DNA of 64,000 bases from Pseudotamlana agarivorans (GCF_001642835.1 NZ_LXEI01000001.1:620001-684000); one strand, 5' to 3'; shown: positions 34,761-43,456, counted from the first letter of the stretch. Made by a program: numbers and translations. The notes: generated from the letters alone by a model not told the origin.

Positions 34761-36440
34761 ATGCTTAACTCTGCGGATCATTTTTCAATATATGAAAGAG
34801 AAGAAATTCTCGAAAAGCTAAAAACAAGCACTTTCGACCTTGCTATTATTGGCGGTGGCATTACTGGAGCTGGCATTGCTTTAGATGCAGCTTCCCGCGG
34901 ATTACGTGTTTGCCTAATTGAAAAAACTGACTTTGCTTCTGGCACAAGTAATAAATCTACCAAGCTCATACATGGCGGTTTGCGTTACCTCAAACAATTT
35001 GAAGTGGGCCTAGTAAGGGAATCTGGATCCGAACGTGCAATTGTTCATAATCTTGCACCCCATTTAGTCCTTCCGGAAAAAATGCTGTTGCCCTTAAGCG
35101 AAGGCGGCACTTATGGTCCATTAATGACCTCTATAGGATTAAAAGTCTATGATTTTTTAGCTGATGTACATGGTGAGGACGGAAGAATCATGCTGAACAA
35201 ACAAGAAACCCTAGCAAAAGAACCCCTACTTAATCCTAATACCACAACAGGTGGTGGTTTGTATGCTGAATACCGTACCGATGATGCCAGACTCACTATT
35301 GAAATACTAAAAAAAGCAGCTTCATTTGGTGCCACCATTTTGAACTACTGCGAACTTAAAACTTTCAATTATCATACAGACTCGCAAATAAAGAGTTTAA
35401 ACTGTGAAGATCAACTTGGAAAACAAACCCTAAACATCACAGCAAAACATTACATCTCCGCAACTGGTCCTTGGGCCGATGTTATACGCCGAACCGACCA
35501 TTCGATTAATCATAAGCACCTCCATTTAACAAAAGGAATACACATCGTAATTCCGCGAGATAAATTACCTATAAAACAGGCACTTTACTTTGATGTAAAA
35601 GACGGACGTATGATTTTTGCCATTCCGCGCGGTCGTGTAACTTATGTTGGCACCACAGATACCAATTATACAGGGAATAAAAATCGTGTTGTGAGTACCA
35701 AAAATGATTTACAATACATACTTGAAGCTATAAATGCCACATTTCCTGACATTCATTTAACTGAAAATGACGTAGAGTCTAGTTGGGCCGGCTTACGCCC
35801 TTTAATTCATGAGAACGACAAAGGTCCATCAGAATTATCTAGAAAAGATGAAATTTTTGAATCACCAACCGGATTAATTACCATAGCTGGAGGTAAACTT
35901 ACAGGCTACCGAAAAATGGCCCAGCGTGTCTTGGAGGTTGTTTTAGACCGCATGTCTTCCGAAGAAAAATCAAAATTAAAAAACTCTCAAACAGAAAAGA
36001 TCCGATTAGTTGAACCCTATTTTAATTCAACTAATGAAGTAAAAACGTTTCAAAAGGAACTCGAATTAAAACTAAATAAAATAGAAGTTTCAAACGATTA
36101 TCATGCGTGGTATTTATGTACCAATTATGGTAAAAAGGCCCTTGAAATTTTAACCAAAACAAATGAGTTTGAAAATCAATCACCATTAGAACGCCTCATA
36201 AGAGCAGAACTTTGGTTTAGTATCACCTACGAAATGACCACCAGTTTAACTGATTTTTTTGTTAGACGTACGGGGCGTTTATATTTTGACATCCAAAGTG
36301 TTCACCAATACCGAGAGATTGTTTTGGCAGATTTCAGCATCTATTTAGATTGGAAAGCCCCTAAAATTGAACAGGAAAATAAAAATTTAGATCTAGCTAT
36401 TCAGGATGCCACAACATTTTACGATGAAGAAATGTTATAG
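34761..36440 (+). CDS. glpD: Glycerol-3-phosphate dehydrogenase/oxidase (FAD)
   Basis: 559 residues. FAD-binding N-terminus FDLAIIGGGITGAGIALDAASRG, then STKLIHGGLRYLKQFE and SATGPWADVIRR. The C-terminal GlpD domain includes TAGGKLTGYRKMAQ (written here as ITIAGGKLTGYRK) and the helical DAO_C part with WFSITYEMTTSLTDFF. It oxidises glycerol-3-phosphate to dihydroxyacetone phosphate at the membrane and feeds electrons to quinone. No glpK or glpF is adjacent. Confidence 0.93.
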   Translation: MLNSADHFSIYEREEILEKLKTSTFDLAIIGGGITGAGIALDAASRGLRVCLIEKTDFASGTSNKSTKLIHGGLRYLKQFEVGLVRESGSERAIVHNLAPHLVLPEKMLLPLSEGGTYGPLMTSIGLKVYDFLADVHGEDGRIMLNKQETLAKEPLLNPNTTTGGGLYAEYRTDDARLTIEILKKAASFGATILNYCELKTFNYHTDSQIKSLNCEDQLGKQTLNITAKHYISATGPWADVIRRTDHSINHKHLHLTKGIHIVIPRDKLPIKQALYFDVKDGRMIFAIPRGRVTYVGTTDTNYTGNKNRVVSTKNDLQYILEAINATFPDIHLTENDVESSWAGLRPLIHENDKGPSELSRKDEIFESPTGLITIAGGKLTGYRKMAQRVLEVVLDRMSSEEKSKLKNSQTEKIRLVEPYFNSTNEVKTFQKELELKLNKIEVSNDYHAWYLCTNYGKKALEILTKTNEFENQSPLERLIRAELWFSITYEMTTSLTDFFVRRTGRLYFDIQSVHQYREIVLADFSIYLDWKAPKIEQENKNLDLAIQDATTFYDEEML

Positions 36441-36449
36441 ATTAAAGTT

Positions 36450-36488
36450 TAAAAAAAGAGGGCAACAAAAATAAATTCTGCTACCCTC
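36450..36488 (-). terminator. Intrinsic terminator of the candidate sRNA
   Basis: On the minus strand GAGGGTAGCA (36488-36479) pairs with TGTTGCCCTC (36467-36458) using two G-T pairs, followed by T7. It is oriented for minus-strand transcription, away from glpD. Confidence 0.75.
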
Positions 36489-36586
36489 CCAAACTTAAAA
36501 ATCAAACTTCAAATTGCTATTAATCCGTTCTAATTTTTAATACATTAATTAATCCTTAAACTTAAAATACTTTTGTAATTCTTAGC
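36450..36586 (-). ncRNA. Candidate small RNA (about 135 nt)
   Basis: A minus-strand promoter (TAAATTTG at 36591-36598) and a terminator with T7 (36450-36488) bracket about 135 nt with no usable ORF: the only ATG is followed at once by TAT TAA. The 5' part is AT-rich. The promoter carries the GACA-N5-TGTC element at 36623-36635 with the same spacing as three other promoters in the window. The region is convergent with glpD, so it is not a 5' leader of any gene. I recognise no RNA family. Confidence 0.55.
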
Positions 36587-36590
36587 TCTA

Positions 36591-36635
36591 CAAATTTACG
36601 ACAAGCCTGACTAACCTTATACGACATGCTGTGTC
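36591..36635 (-). promoter_or_regulatory. Class-II-like activated promoter, copy a (sRNA)
   Basis: GACATGCTGTGTC at 36623-36635; -7 box TAAATTTG (minus) at 36591-36598, with 24 nt between. No TTTG at -33. See the regulon finding. Confidence 0.6.
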
Positions 36636-36643
36636 CTAGACAG

Positions 36644-36883
36644 TTATATAGTTACAAATATTGTTCTCACCAGATTTTCTTCTTCTAAAGACAAATCATC
36701 ACCCTTTAAATGAATTAAAAGATCCAAGGTTCTATCTAAAGACAAATCCGTGATATGCTCAGATTTATAATCGATTTGAAGCAATAAATCCTTTAGTGTT
36801 GAAGCCGTTTGTATTTGTTCCAAACTAGAATTTTTGCGATCATCTATCGCAATTTCTATTTCTTTTAATTTATGTAGAAGCAT
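36644..36883 (-). CDS. Hypothetical protein (79 aa)
   Basis: 79 residues, mostly helical and acidic (MLLHKLKEIEIAIDDRKN, then LSLDRTLDLLIHLKGDDLS). No signal, no known domain. It follows the 81-aa gene at 36952 on the same strand after about 68 nt, so both may come from the regulated promoter at 37241-37285. The sRNA promoter begins just past its stop codon. Confidence 0.5.
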   Translation of the reverse strand: MLLHKLKEIEIAIDDRKNSSLEQIQTASTLKDLLLQIDYKSEHITDLSLDRTLDLLIHLKGDDLSLEEENLVRTIFVTI

Positions 36884-36951
36884 CCTATAATTATTTTTCT
36901 AGTATACTGGAAATGTGACATTTATAACTTCTAATGGATAAATCAAAAAAA

Positions 36952-37197
36952 TTAAAGGTCCAAACTTTTTGGAACATACACCGAAGCATATTGCCCATCT
37001 TCTCTGAAATTAATTAACCATTGCACCAATAAATTTTCTGCTTTATCTAAAGGCAACATAAATAAATTAGCCACAGCAGGAGCCATACCAAACATGTCTT
37101 CTTTTCTATACTTAGAAAGCATATGCAAATAGATGAAAACACGATACTCCAAGGAAGTAATCGGTCTATGGTTTTCATTTTCTGTACGTTGACACAT
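36952..37197 (-). CDS. Hypothetical protein (81 aa)
   Basis: 81 residues from the ATG at 37197; the longer frame uses a TTG at 37221 about 14 nt after the predicted transcription start. Composition is coding-like (PITSLEYRVFIYLHMLSKY, VANLFMLPLDKAENLLVQW). The helix pattern could be a winged-helix or other small DNA-binding fold, but no family is recognised. The promoter has a TAAATTTG box at 37241-37248 and the GACATTAAATGTC repeat. It diverges from the HTH gene at 37331. Confidence 0.55.
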   Translation of the reverse strand: MCQRTENENHRPITSLEYRVFIYLHMLSKYRKEDMFGMAPAVANLFMLPLDKAENLLVQWLINFREDGQYASVYVPKSLDL

Positions 37198-37240
37198 GGT
37201 ATTGGAATTAAAAAACCACAAGGTTTCCAGTTACATGTTG

Positions 37241-37285
37241 CAAATTTAAGAGTGCCTAACCGTAATTCTTACGACATTAAATGTC
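37241..37285 (-). promoter_or_regulatory. Class-II-like activated promoter, copy b
   Basis: GACATTAAATGTC (perfect 6-bp arms, 1-nt centre) at 37273-37285; -7 box TAAATTTG (minus) at 37241-37248, 24 nt apart. It drives the 36952/36644 genes and also lies 46 nt before the HTH gene, so the HTH protein could be autoregulated. Confidence 0.65.
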
Positions 37286-37330
37286 ATGAGGCTATTTTTA
37301 ATTATATTTATTGACTATTTTAACACATAG

Positions 37331-38203
37331 ATGAAAAGATATCATTCCATAGGCGAGTTATTTAAGGATTATCGAGAATACAATAACTTGTCTCAAATCG
37401 ATTTTGCCGCAAGTATTAAAGTCGATTTACGAACCATACAGCGCTGGGAAAAAGATTTAACCCTAGTGAAATCTGAAAAAGAAGAAGATATTGTTTTGGC
37501 AACATTAATGCCTTACCAACTCATACACAACCTTAATGCTGCGGTTCCAATTCCTACTTTCTACAGCTTTAAAACCAGAAAGTACTCACTTTCCGAGCAA
37601 AACAGCAAACTTCCAAATTTATCTTGGTACAAAGATCAACTCGAACTTACAACACCAAACATAAGAACCATTGACTACGATTTGGACATCAAGCATATCG
37701 ATAATTACATAGACTCTCAGCATAAAGACGACAGTTACGTAAACGATGAATTGATTCGAGAGGCCGTTAAATTACTGCCGGAACTTAACTTTGTATTTAC
37801 AGGAAGAACAGGGTATTATGCAGGACATTGTATCGTTTTACCTATTAAGGAAGCGACCTATATAAAACTTAGAAACCGAGAAATAGATAACAAAAACCTG
37901 AGAGCAACCGATTTAATTAGTCCGAAACAATTAGAACGCCCCATTTATTACCGATATGAAATTACAGGAGATTGTAATGAAACCATTTTTTATGTGATGG
38001 CCGAATTTTTTAGATATTTTAAAAAATTAAACAAAAAATATCTGCTTTGTGGCTATACCGAACGTGATGATAATTACCACTTAAACTTGGAAATTGGATT
38101 AAAAAATGTTTGGGAAGACAAAGCCTTACAAGAGACCTTAGGTTTAGAATATCCTCCACGATTTATTGAAGGTGATTTTGACCATTTTCTATTTGATGAC
38201 TAA
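37331..38203 (+). CDS. HTH (XRE-like) transcriptional regulator with C-terminal domain
   Basis: 290 residues. Residues 6-45 form an XRE-type helix-turn-helix (LFKDYREYNNLSQIDFAA, then DLRTIQRWEKD). The C-terminal 150 residues contain NFVFTGRTGYYAGHCIVLP and a beta-rich end, which I take, with low confidence, as a GNAT-like domain. Similar fusions occur in other Bacteroidetes as unassigned regulators. It sits between two of the GACA-N5-TGTC promoters and is a candidate for the protein that binds them. Against this, XRE proteins are more often repressors. Confidence 0.7.
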   Translation: MKRYHSIGELFKDYREYNNLSQIDFAASIKVDLRTIQRWEKDLTLVKSEKEEDIVLATLMPYQLIHNLNAAVPIPTFYSFKTRKYSLSEQNSKLPNLSWYKDQLELTTPNIRTIDYDLDIKHIDNYIDSQHKDDSYVNDELIREAVKLLPELNFVFTGRTGYYAGHCIVLPIKEATYIKLRNREIDNKNLRATDLISPKQLERPIYYRYEITGDCNETIFYVMAEFFRYFKKLNKKYLLCGYTERDDNYHLNLEIGLKNVWEDKALQETLGLEYPPRFIEGDFDHFLFDD

Positions 38204-38219
38204 ACTAACCAAATCCTCC

Positions 38220-38777
38220 TCACTCGAAAGCGTATAACATTTCACTTTCTGGATATATTTTTTGAATCCAGAACAGTTCATCAAAAATTTGTAGAAATGA
38301 AATGAGATGTTTAAAATCTTTAGTATCAACAAAAATATTGTAGCCCAATAAACGTTCATCAACGACTAGTAAATGTTTAGGGTCATTGGAATAGCTGAAA
38401 TAACTCATTAAAAACTCGAAACAATCATGGCCAGCAATTTTTTCGTTTCTTACAACCCATTGTTTGCATTCAAAAACATCGTTTTTAACCTGTTCATAAA
38501 CTAGCAATTCATTTCGAGCATACGCTTCGTTTTTGTGATAAAATGAAAACTCCAATAACCTTTCATATAGCGTTAAAAAAAGAAAAGCATCATCTTTAGT
38601 CGTACAGGAGCAACTCCCAGTGAATTTATAACGACATTTCAAATTTGGGCAAGACCAGTTATACTTGATATCTTTAAATTCAGATTCAAAATCCAACAGC
38701 CATTTCTGAACGTCATTAAAAGTAAAAAGCTCGTTTTTTTGTAGGTTGTGAAATGCTGATAAGGCCTTAATTTTCAT
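38220..38777 (-). CDS. Hypothetical protein (185 aa) with Cys-rich patch
   Basis: 185 residues, soluble. Near residues 40-57 there is WSCPNLKCRYKFTGSCSC, four Cys in a CxxxxC...CxC arrangement that could bind a metal. The rest is helical and rich in aromatic residues (LLEFSFYHKNEAYARNELL). No family recognised. It follows the 38785 gene by 7 nt, so it is in the same operon, controlled by the promoter at 39231-39275. Confidence 0.6.
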   Translation of the reverse strand: MKIKALSAFHNLQKNELFTFNDVQKWLLDFESEFKDIKYNWSCPNLKCRYKFTGSCSCTTKDDAFLFLTLYERLLEFSFYHKNEAYARNELLVYEQVKNDVFECKQWVVRNEKIAGHDCFEFLMSYFSYSNDPKHLLVVDERLLGYNIFVDTKDFKHLISFLQIFDELFWIQKIYPESEMLYAFE

Positions 38778-38784
38778 AAAAATA

Positions 38785-39231
38785 TTAGTGAATAGCTTCT
38801 CTAGTATACATATTCAACGTCTTTTCACAAATAATATTATACTGTTCTATTTGTTTGGAAGTAGGCCTAACATGAATATCATAAAGCATAGCACGTAAGG
38901 CTGTTTCAAACCACTTTTTTTGCTCAAAATTTAAATCAGCTAGAATGTCATAAGCTTCAGCATCCGCTCTTGAAGCATATTTATGCACATAAGCTTTCTT
39001 AATATCAAAGCCCACACCTTTAAATTGTTCATGAATAAAATTGTACATTTTAAGATTTAAAGCAGTCTCATCGGCCATAACAACTAAAAAAAAGACATGC
39101 ACCATGGCTTCTAACTGATCGGTGTTTAAAGTTTCACTAAACGTTTTAATATTTGGATTTTCATGAAATCCAAGTATTTTTTTCTTACTACCTAATAAAT
39201 TAATCACTTGCTTACAGTTTTGTTTCCACAC
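38785..39231 (-). CDS. Hypothetical protein, possibly TerB-like (up to 148 aa)
   Basis: The open frame starts at a GTG at 39231, but the predicted transcription start (about 39226) lies inside it, so a GTG at 39207 (about 140 aa) is a better start; the ATG at 39105 is also possible. The helical core AMVHVFFLVVMADETALNLKM recalls the DnaJ/TerB-type acidic helical domains that sense metal stress, but the match is weak. It is the first gene of a two-gene operon with 38220. Confidence 0.55.
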   Translation of the reverse strand: MWKQNCKQVINLLGSKKKILGFHENPNIKTFSETLNTDQLEAMVHVFFLVVMADETALNLKMYNFIHEQFKGVGFDIKKAYVHKYASRADAEAYDILADLNFEQKKWFETALRAMLYDIHVRPTSKQIEQYNIICEKTLNMYTREAIH

Positions 39232-39275
39232 AAAGCTAGTTTGAAAGCCCTATAAAACAGACGACATTAAGTGTC
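39231..39275 (-). promoter_or_regulatory. Class-II-like activated promoter, copy c
   Basis: GACATTAAGTGTC at 39263-39275; -7 box TAGCTTTG (minus) at 39231-39238, 24 nt apart. It drives the 38785/38220 operon. The flanking ACGACATTAA is shared exactly with copy b. Confidence 0.65.
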
Positions 39276-39450
39276 GGCTAGAGGTCTATATTCTAGATAT
39301 ACCTTTACTTTAAATAATCAAGTATCAATAAAATACATACTTTTTAAGGGTGTAAGAAGTATTTTACTTTAGTCCTTAAATTCTTTTCAGAGAATAAATC
39401 ATTTTGTATATTGTATACTTGTATAGCATTAATAATTAAAAACAAAAATT

Positions 39451-39780
39451 ATGAATGATAATGGTAACACATTTTTAGGACTTCTAGCAGGAACAGCTAT
39501 TGGTGCAGTTTTAGGAATTTTATTTGCTCCAGATAAAGGCGTAAATACTAGACAACGTATTAGTGACGAAGCAGATACTGCTAAGGATAAATTAACTAAT
39601 TTAGCACACGATTTAAAAGAGCAAGCAATAAGTACTGCTTCAACAAAAAAGCAGAGTTTGGACGAGCATGTTGAAGCCTTGGTTTCTGATGTTAGTTATA
39701 AAGCAGAAGATATCATTTCAACGCTTGAGAAGAAATTAAAAGATCTTAAAGAAAAAAGCAAAAATTTACAAAAATCATAA
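39451..39780 (+). CDS. YtxH domain-containing protein
   Basis: 109 residues. A glycine-rich hydrophobic N-terminus (FLGLLAGTAIGAVLGILFAP) is followed by DKG and a long amphipathic, Lys/Glu-rich helix. This is the YtxH pattern of a small envelope protein of unknown role, often induced by stress. It is the first of three consecutive genes (gaps of 6 and 1 nt) ending at a terminator at 40372. Confidence 0.85.
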   Translation: MNDNGNTFLGLLAGTAIGAVLGILFAPDKGVNTRQRISDEADTAKDKLTNLAHDLKEQAISTASTKKQSLDEHVEALVSDVSYKAEDIISTLEKKLKDLKEKSKNLQKS

Positions 39781-39786
39781 ATACAT

Positions 39787-40134
39787 ATGAGTTTAAACGA
39801 CTCCTTGGCCAACACTAATCAAAAAGCAAAACAAGTTAGTGAGAAGTTTTTTCATACTTCTTATGAGTACTATAAACTCAAGATATTTCAACAATTAACA
39901 ACCTCCTTTGGTATCGTTTTTAAAACTTTATTCATTGGAAGTTTGTTAATTATTGGTTTAACTTTTCTAGCTATTGCTTTGGCTTTTCTAATTGGTAAAT
40001 CTTTAGGAAACTACACTCAAGGATTCTTAATTGTAGGCGGAGGATTTGTTTTACTGTCTATAATTGCATTTATGTTAAGAAAATATATGAGCAATTTTAT
40101 AATCAGTAAACTGTCTGAAAAGTTTTTTAATTAG
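39787..40134 (+). CDS. Phage holin family-like membrane protein (115 aa)
   Basis: 115 residues with two strong transmembrane helices (FIGSLLIIGLTFLAIALAFL and GFLIVGGGFVLLSIIAFML) after an amphipathic N-terminus (YEYYKLKIFQQLTTSF). This matches the 'phage holin family' (Actinobacteria-type holin) proteins found beside YtxH genes in Bacteroidetes. There is no phage context, so it is more likely an envelope-stress protein. It is followed after one base by a 71-aa gene. Confidence 0.75.
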   Translation: MSLNDSLANTNQKAKQVSEKFFHTSYEYYKLKIFQQLTTSFGIVFKTLFIGSLLIIGLTFLAIALAFLIGKSLGNYTQGFLIVGGGFVLLSIIAFMLRKYMSNFIISKLSEKFFN

Positions 40135-40135
40135 T

Positions 40136-40351
40136 ATGAAATCATATAAAAACACAAAAAGCATTGAACGCGATTTAAAGATTTTAGATTTAGAACGTAA
40201 AATTGCCTTGGAAGAAATAAAAATGCTTAAGCATGATTATACTGAAAGCTTGAATCCTATTAACTGGATACCTGAAAAACTAAGGTGGTTAGCGACTACA
40301 TACTCAACAAAGCTTATTATTAACAAGCTTTTTGGGAATAGAAAATGGTAA
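40136..40351 (+). CDS. DUF6327-like hypothetical protein (71 aa)
   Basis: 71 residues, basic and helical. The core SIERDLKILDLERKIALEEI precedes NPINWIPEKL. Small proteins of this pattern follow YtxH and holin-like genes in flavobacteria, and I recall the name DUF6327, but I cannot verify it. It is the last gene of the operon. Confidence 0.65.
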   Translation: MKSYKNTKSIERDLKILDLERKIALEEIKMLKHDYTESLNPINWIPEKLRWLATTYSTKLIINKLFGNRKW

Positions 40352-40371
40352 GATAATTATCAAAATCAATG

Positions 40372-40411
40372 AAAAAGCTGCTATTGAAATTATTCAGTAG
40401 CAGCTTTTTTG
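40372..40411 (+). terminator. Intrinsic terminator of the ytxH operon
   Basis: AAAAGCTGCTATTGA pairs with TCAGTAGCAGCTTTT (one G-T), followed by T6. Confidence 0.85.
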
Positions 40412-40518
40412 TTTCTATGAATAAAATGCTAACACATCAATACACTCTGTTTACACACTAATAATCAACATCTTAAAACAAGTTCCTTTTAAAAATAAAC
40501 TAAAAACAGCTCTGCTTT

Positions 40519-40560
40519 CATTTATTTATCGTAATATTGCAATGTATAAATAATAAGATT
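40519..40560 (+). promoter_or_regulatory. Putative ArsR operator-promoter
   Basis: ATCGTAATATTGCAATG lies just before the arsR start. It contains the imperfect palindrome GTAATATTGC and also a TAnnTTG-like -7 element, so ArsR binding would block transcription. The assignment as operator is inference. Confidence 0.4.
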
Positions 40561-40893
40561 ATGGGATTAGCTAAAACCGAAATGTTTAACGACTTACAAA
40601 ATGAAATTTCTTTAATTTCAAAAGCCTTTAGTCACCCTGCACGTGTAACCATTTTACAATACCTATTTAAAATAGATAGCTGTGTTTGTGGAGATTTGGT
40701 TAACGAAATAGGTTTAGCCCAACCCACAATCTCTCAACATTTAAAGGAGTTAAAACAACTTGGCTTAATAAAAGGGACTGTTGAAGGAACTAGCGTATGC
40801 TACTGCATTAACCACGAAAAATGGGCACAAATGAAAACGGTTATGTCCGAATTTCTAGATCAAGACCTCCCTACTAAACAAGACTGTTGTTAA
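40561..40893 (+). CDS. arsR: ArsR-family arsenic-responsive repressor
   Basis: 110 residues from the ATG at 40561. The winged-helix region SHPARVTILQYLFK and CVCGDLVNEIGLAQPTISQHLKELK is typical. CVCGD in helix 3 provides the two thiols of the ELCVCDL-type arsenite site of ArsR. A third thiol source may be the CYC or the C-terminal DCC. It represses the operon until arsenite binds. It heads the four-gene ars operon. Confidence 0.93.
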   Translation: MGLAKTEMFNDLQNEISLISKAFSHPARVTILQYLFKIDSCVCGDLVNEIGLAQPTISQHLKELKQLGLIKGTVEGTSVCYCINHEKWAQMKTVMSEFLDQDLPTKQDCC

Positions 40894-40941
40894 AAAAATT
40901 TAAACGTATTAATCGTATTATTACAATAAAAAAGAATAATT

Positions 40942-41415
40942 ATGACACTATCTGAAGTAAAAAACAAACTCACCACCTTAGACAAAATAGCTTTTGAATT
41001 GCCAAATGGCGAATTGGTACCTAGTCATTTTCACGTTACCGAAGTTGGAAAAATAACCAAACACTTTATAGACTGTGGTGGCACGGTACGTCATGAAGAA
41101 GTGGCCAATTTTCAATTGTGGAATGCCAACGATTACGATCACAGATTACATCCTGAGAAATTACTAAACATCATAGAGCTATCAGAAAAGGTCCTGGAGC
41201 TTGGTGATTTAGAAATTGAAGTGGAATATCAAGGTGCTACTATTGGCAAATACGGATTGGAATTCGATGGCGAACATTTTCTTCTAGCTACAAAACAAAC
41301 CGATTGCCTTGCTAAGGACAACTGTGGTATTCCTCAAGAAAAGCCAAAAATGAAACTTTCTGAAATTCAAAAACCAACTGCTTCAAGTTGCTCACCAAAT
41401 AGTGGCTGTTGCTAA
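40942..41415 (+). CDS. DUF6428 family protein (arsenic operon)
   Basis: 157 residues, mostly acidic and beta-rich (FELPNGELVPSHFHVTEVG). The family is regularly found in ars operons of Bacteroidetes and has no known role. It has a Cys-rich tail: DCLAKDNC near residue 125 and a final SSCSPNSGCC. Together with the CC end of ArsR this suggests arsenite binding or delivery, which is inference. It lies between arsR and the arsenate reductase gene. Confidence 0.8.
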   Translation: MTLSEVKNKLTTLDKIAFELPNGELVPSHFHVTEVGKITKHFIDCGGTVRHEEVANFQLWNANDYDHRLHPEKLLNIIELSEKVLELGDLEIEVEYQGATIGKYGLEFDGEHFLLATKQTDCLAKDNCGIPQEKPKMKLSEIQKPTASSCSPNSGCC

Positions 41416-41445
41416 ATCATAATTAAAATTGTAAAGAACAAAAGA

Positions 41446-42063
41446 ATGAGCCTTTTTAAAAATATTGAAACCACCATTTCAACCTTCAATGTTGAAAGTA
41501 TTTCACAGGAACGCAAAGAAACCCTTCAACCCTTAATCGATTTTATTCAAGCCAAAGTAAATGCTAAACAAGACATACGCATCAACTTTATTTGTACCCA
41601 TAATTCTCGACGTAGTCATTTGTCGCAAGTATGGGCACAAACGCTTGCTTATCATTTTAATATTGAAAAAGTATTTTGCTATTCTGGAGGAACCGAAGCT
41701 ACAGCTCTTTTTCCTGTTGTAGCGGAAACTCTAAAAAACACAGGATTTGAGATTGAAACCCTTTCTGAAAACAAAAACCCTGTGTACAGTATAAAATATA
41801 CTAATAACGCCCATCCTATTATTGGGTTTTCTAAAAAATTAGATGCCCCGTTTAATCCAACTTCAGAGTTTGCAGCAATAATGACTTGTTCTCAAGCTGA
41901 CGGTGGCTGTCCGTTTATAGCCGGAGCAGAAAAGCGTATTCCAATTACGTTTGAAGACCCAAAGGCTTTTGACGGTACGCCGCAACAAGCCGAAAAATAT
42001 AACGAAAGAAGCATACAAATCGCTACCGAGTTATACTATGTGTACTCACAAATAAACGCATAA
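41446..42063 (+). CDS. arsC: Arsenate reductase-like low-molecular-weight phosphatase
   Basis: 205 residues. The P-loop [17 protein letters not shown] near residues 48-64 is that of LMW protein tyrosine phosphatase-like arsenate reductases, with Cys (CTHNSRRS) as nucleophile. A second Cys pair is in [13 protein letters not shown] near residue 145. It reduces arsenate to arsenite using thiols, so the arsenite can be exported by the next gene (2-nt spacing). Longer than the thioredoxin-linked ArsC of Gram-positives. Confidence 0.85.
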   Translation: MSLFKNIETTISTFNVESISQERKETLQPLIDFIQAKVNAKQDIRINFICTHNSRRSHLSQVWAQTLAYHFNIEKVFCYSGGTEATALFPVVAETLKNTGFEIETLSENKNPVYSIKYTNNAHPIIGFSKKLDAPFNPTSEFAAIMTCSQADGGCPFIAGAEKRIPITFEDPKAFDGTPQQAEKYNERSIQIATELYYVYSQINA

Positions 42064-42064
42064 G

Positions 42065-43120
42065 ATGGCATCAAATAAAAAATTAAGCTTTTTAGACTCG
42101 TACCTGACCCTTTGGATTTTTATAGCCATGGCTATTGGGGTAGGTATCGGATATTTTGTGCCTTCGTTTCCAGAGATCATTGACTCATTTAGCGTTGGAA
42201 CCACTAATATCCCAATCGCTATTGGACTGATATTAATGATGTATCCGCCTCTAGCCAAAGTGAATTATGCCTTACTTCCTAAGGTTTTTAAAAACACTAA
42301 AATCCTATCCATTTCACTCATTTTAAACTGGATCGTGGGTCCCGTACTTATGTTTATTCTAGCCATTACCTTTTTAAGGGATTACCCGGAATACATGGTA
42401 GGATTGATATTAATAGGTTTAGCACGCTGTATTGCGATGGTTTTGGTATGGAATGATCTTGCCGAAGGTAATGCAGAGTATGGCGCTGGCCTTGTAGCCT
42501 TGAACAGTATATTTCAAGTTTTCGCTTATAGCTTTTACACTTGGATATTCATCACCATTTTACCGCCTTATTTTGGTTTTGAAGGTGCTATAGTGGATAT
42601 TTCCATAGCTACTATAGCTGAAAGCGTGGCTATTTACCTTGGTATTCCGTTTTTATTAGGCATATTAAGCAGACTTATACTAGTGAAATTAAAGGGCGAG
42701 CATTGGTATAATACCAAATTCATACCTGCCATTTCACCTTTAACACTGATTGCCTTACTCTTTACAATCATCGTTATGTTTTCTCTTAAGGGCGAGTTGA
42801 TTGTTGAAATTCCTATGGATGTCCTCATCATCGCGGTACCATTACTTATTTATTTTGCCCTCATGTTCATCATTGGATTTTTCTTTACAAAGGCTATGGG
42901 TGCCGAATATGACAAAACAGCAGCAGTCGCTTTTACAGCTGCCGGAAATAATTTTGAGCTCGCCATAGCAGTTGCCATTGCCGTTTTCGGATTAAACTCT
43001 GGCCAAGCTTTTACAGGCGTTATTGGTCCTCTGGTTGAAGTACCAGCCCTTATATTACTCGTACGCGTATCTTTTTGGTTACGTAAAAAATACTTTACTA
43101 AAAGTTCTCAAAAAGCCTAA
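42065..43120 (+). CDS. arsB: Arsenite efflux transporter, ACR3 type
   Basis: 351 residues, ten transmembrane helices. The typical ACR3 segments are [18 protein letters not shown] at the N-terminus, [20 protein letters not shown] with the essential Cys in helix 4, and [20 protein letters not shown] near residue 285. It expels arsenite from the cytoplasm. The operon order arsR-DUF6428-arsC-acr3 is common in this group. A bidirectional terminator follows. Confidence 0.93.
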   Translation: MASNKKLSFLDSYLTLWIFIAMAIGVGIGYFVPSFPEIIDSFSVGTTNIPIAIGLILMMYPPLAKVNYALLPKVFKNTKILSISLILNWIVGPVLMFILAITFLRDYPEYMVGLILIGLARCIAMVLVWNDLAEGNAEYGAGLVALNSIFQVFAYSFYTWIFITILPPYFGFEGAIVDISIATIAESVAIYLGIPFLLGILSRLILVKLKGEHWYNTKFIPAISPLTLIALLFTIIVMFSLKGELIVEIPMDVLIIAVPLLIYFALMFIIGFFFTKAMGAEYDKTAAVAFTAAGNNFELAIAVAIAVFGLNSGQAFTGVIGPLVEVPALILLVRVSFWLRKKYFTKSSQKA

Positions 43121-43162
43121 TTCAAAATATAATTTCACACGATTTAATAGCCTTATTAAAAC

Positions 43163-43199
43163 AAAAAAAGCTCTTGAATTAAATTCAAGAGCTTTTTTA
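43163..43199. terminator. Bidirectional terminator after the ars operon
   Basis: GCTCTTGAAT (43170-43179) pairs with ATTCAAGAGC (43183-43192); A7 before and T6 after. It can also end the minus-strand small-peptide transcript from 43451. Confidence 0.9.
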
Positions 43200-43233
43200 A
43201 TTATTAAATTTTTCTTTTTCTAACTATTGCTTT

Positions 43234-43362
43234 TTAAAAACCGTTAACAACTAAATTTGTTAGCAACCCTCCCAAACTAAAAACAAACAAAGTCAAGTAG
43301 CTATATTTAAACAAATTGTATCCTAAGCTTTCTTCTACGATATCTAATTCTAAAGTATTCAT
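43234..43362 (-). CDS. Tiny peptide (42 aa), LELD-type, with regulated promoter
   Basis: ATG at 43362 to TAA at 43234. The N-terminus MNTLELDIVEESLGY matches the LELD leader-like start of the peptide at 23049-23165. It is followed by a hydrophobic stretch (YLTLFVFSLGGLLTNLVV). It is preceded by the activated promoter at 43457-43501, with a leader of about 90 nt. It may be a secreted or membrane-active peptide; no processing genes are nearby. Confidence 0.5.
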   Translation of the reverse strand: MNTLELDIVEESLGYNLFKYSYLTLFVFSLGGLLTNLVVNGF

Positions 43363-43456
43363 GATAATAAGGTTTTAAATTAATTACCGAAATCATTAGC
43401 AACAACCAATATTTAGTTTTACTAACACTAGGCAACTAAGCGTTAAATGATACTTC

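Noticed and set aside
37123-37314. 63-codon plus-strand ORF
   Set aside because: Antisense to the 81-aa gene and its promoter; runs through the GACATTAAATGTC element.
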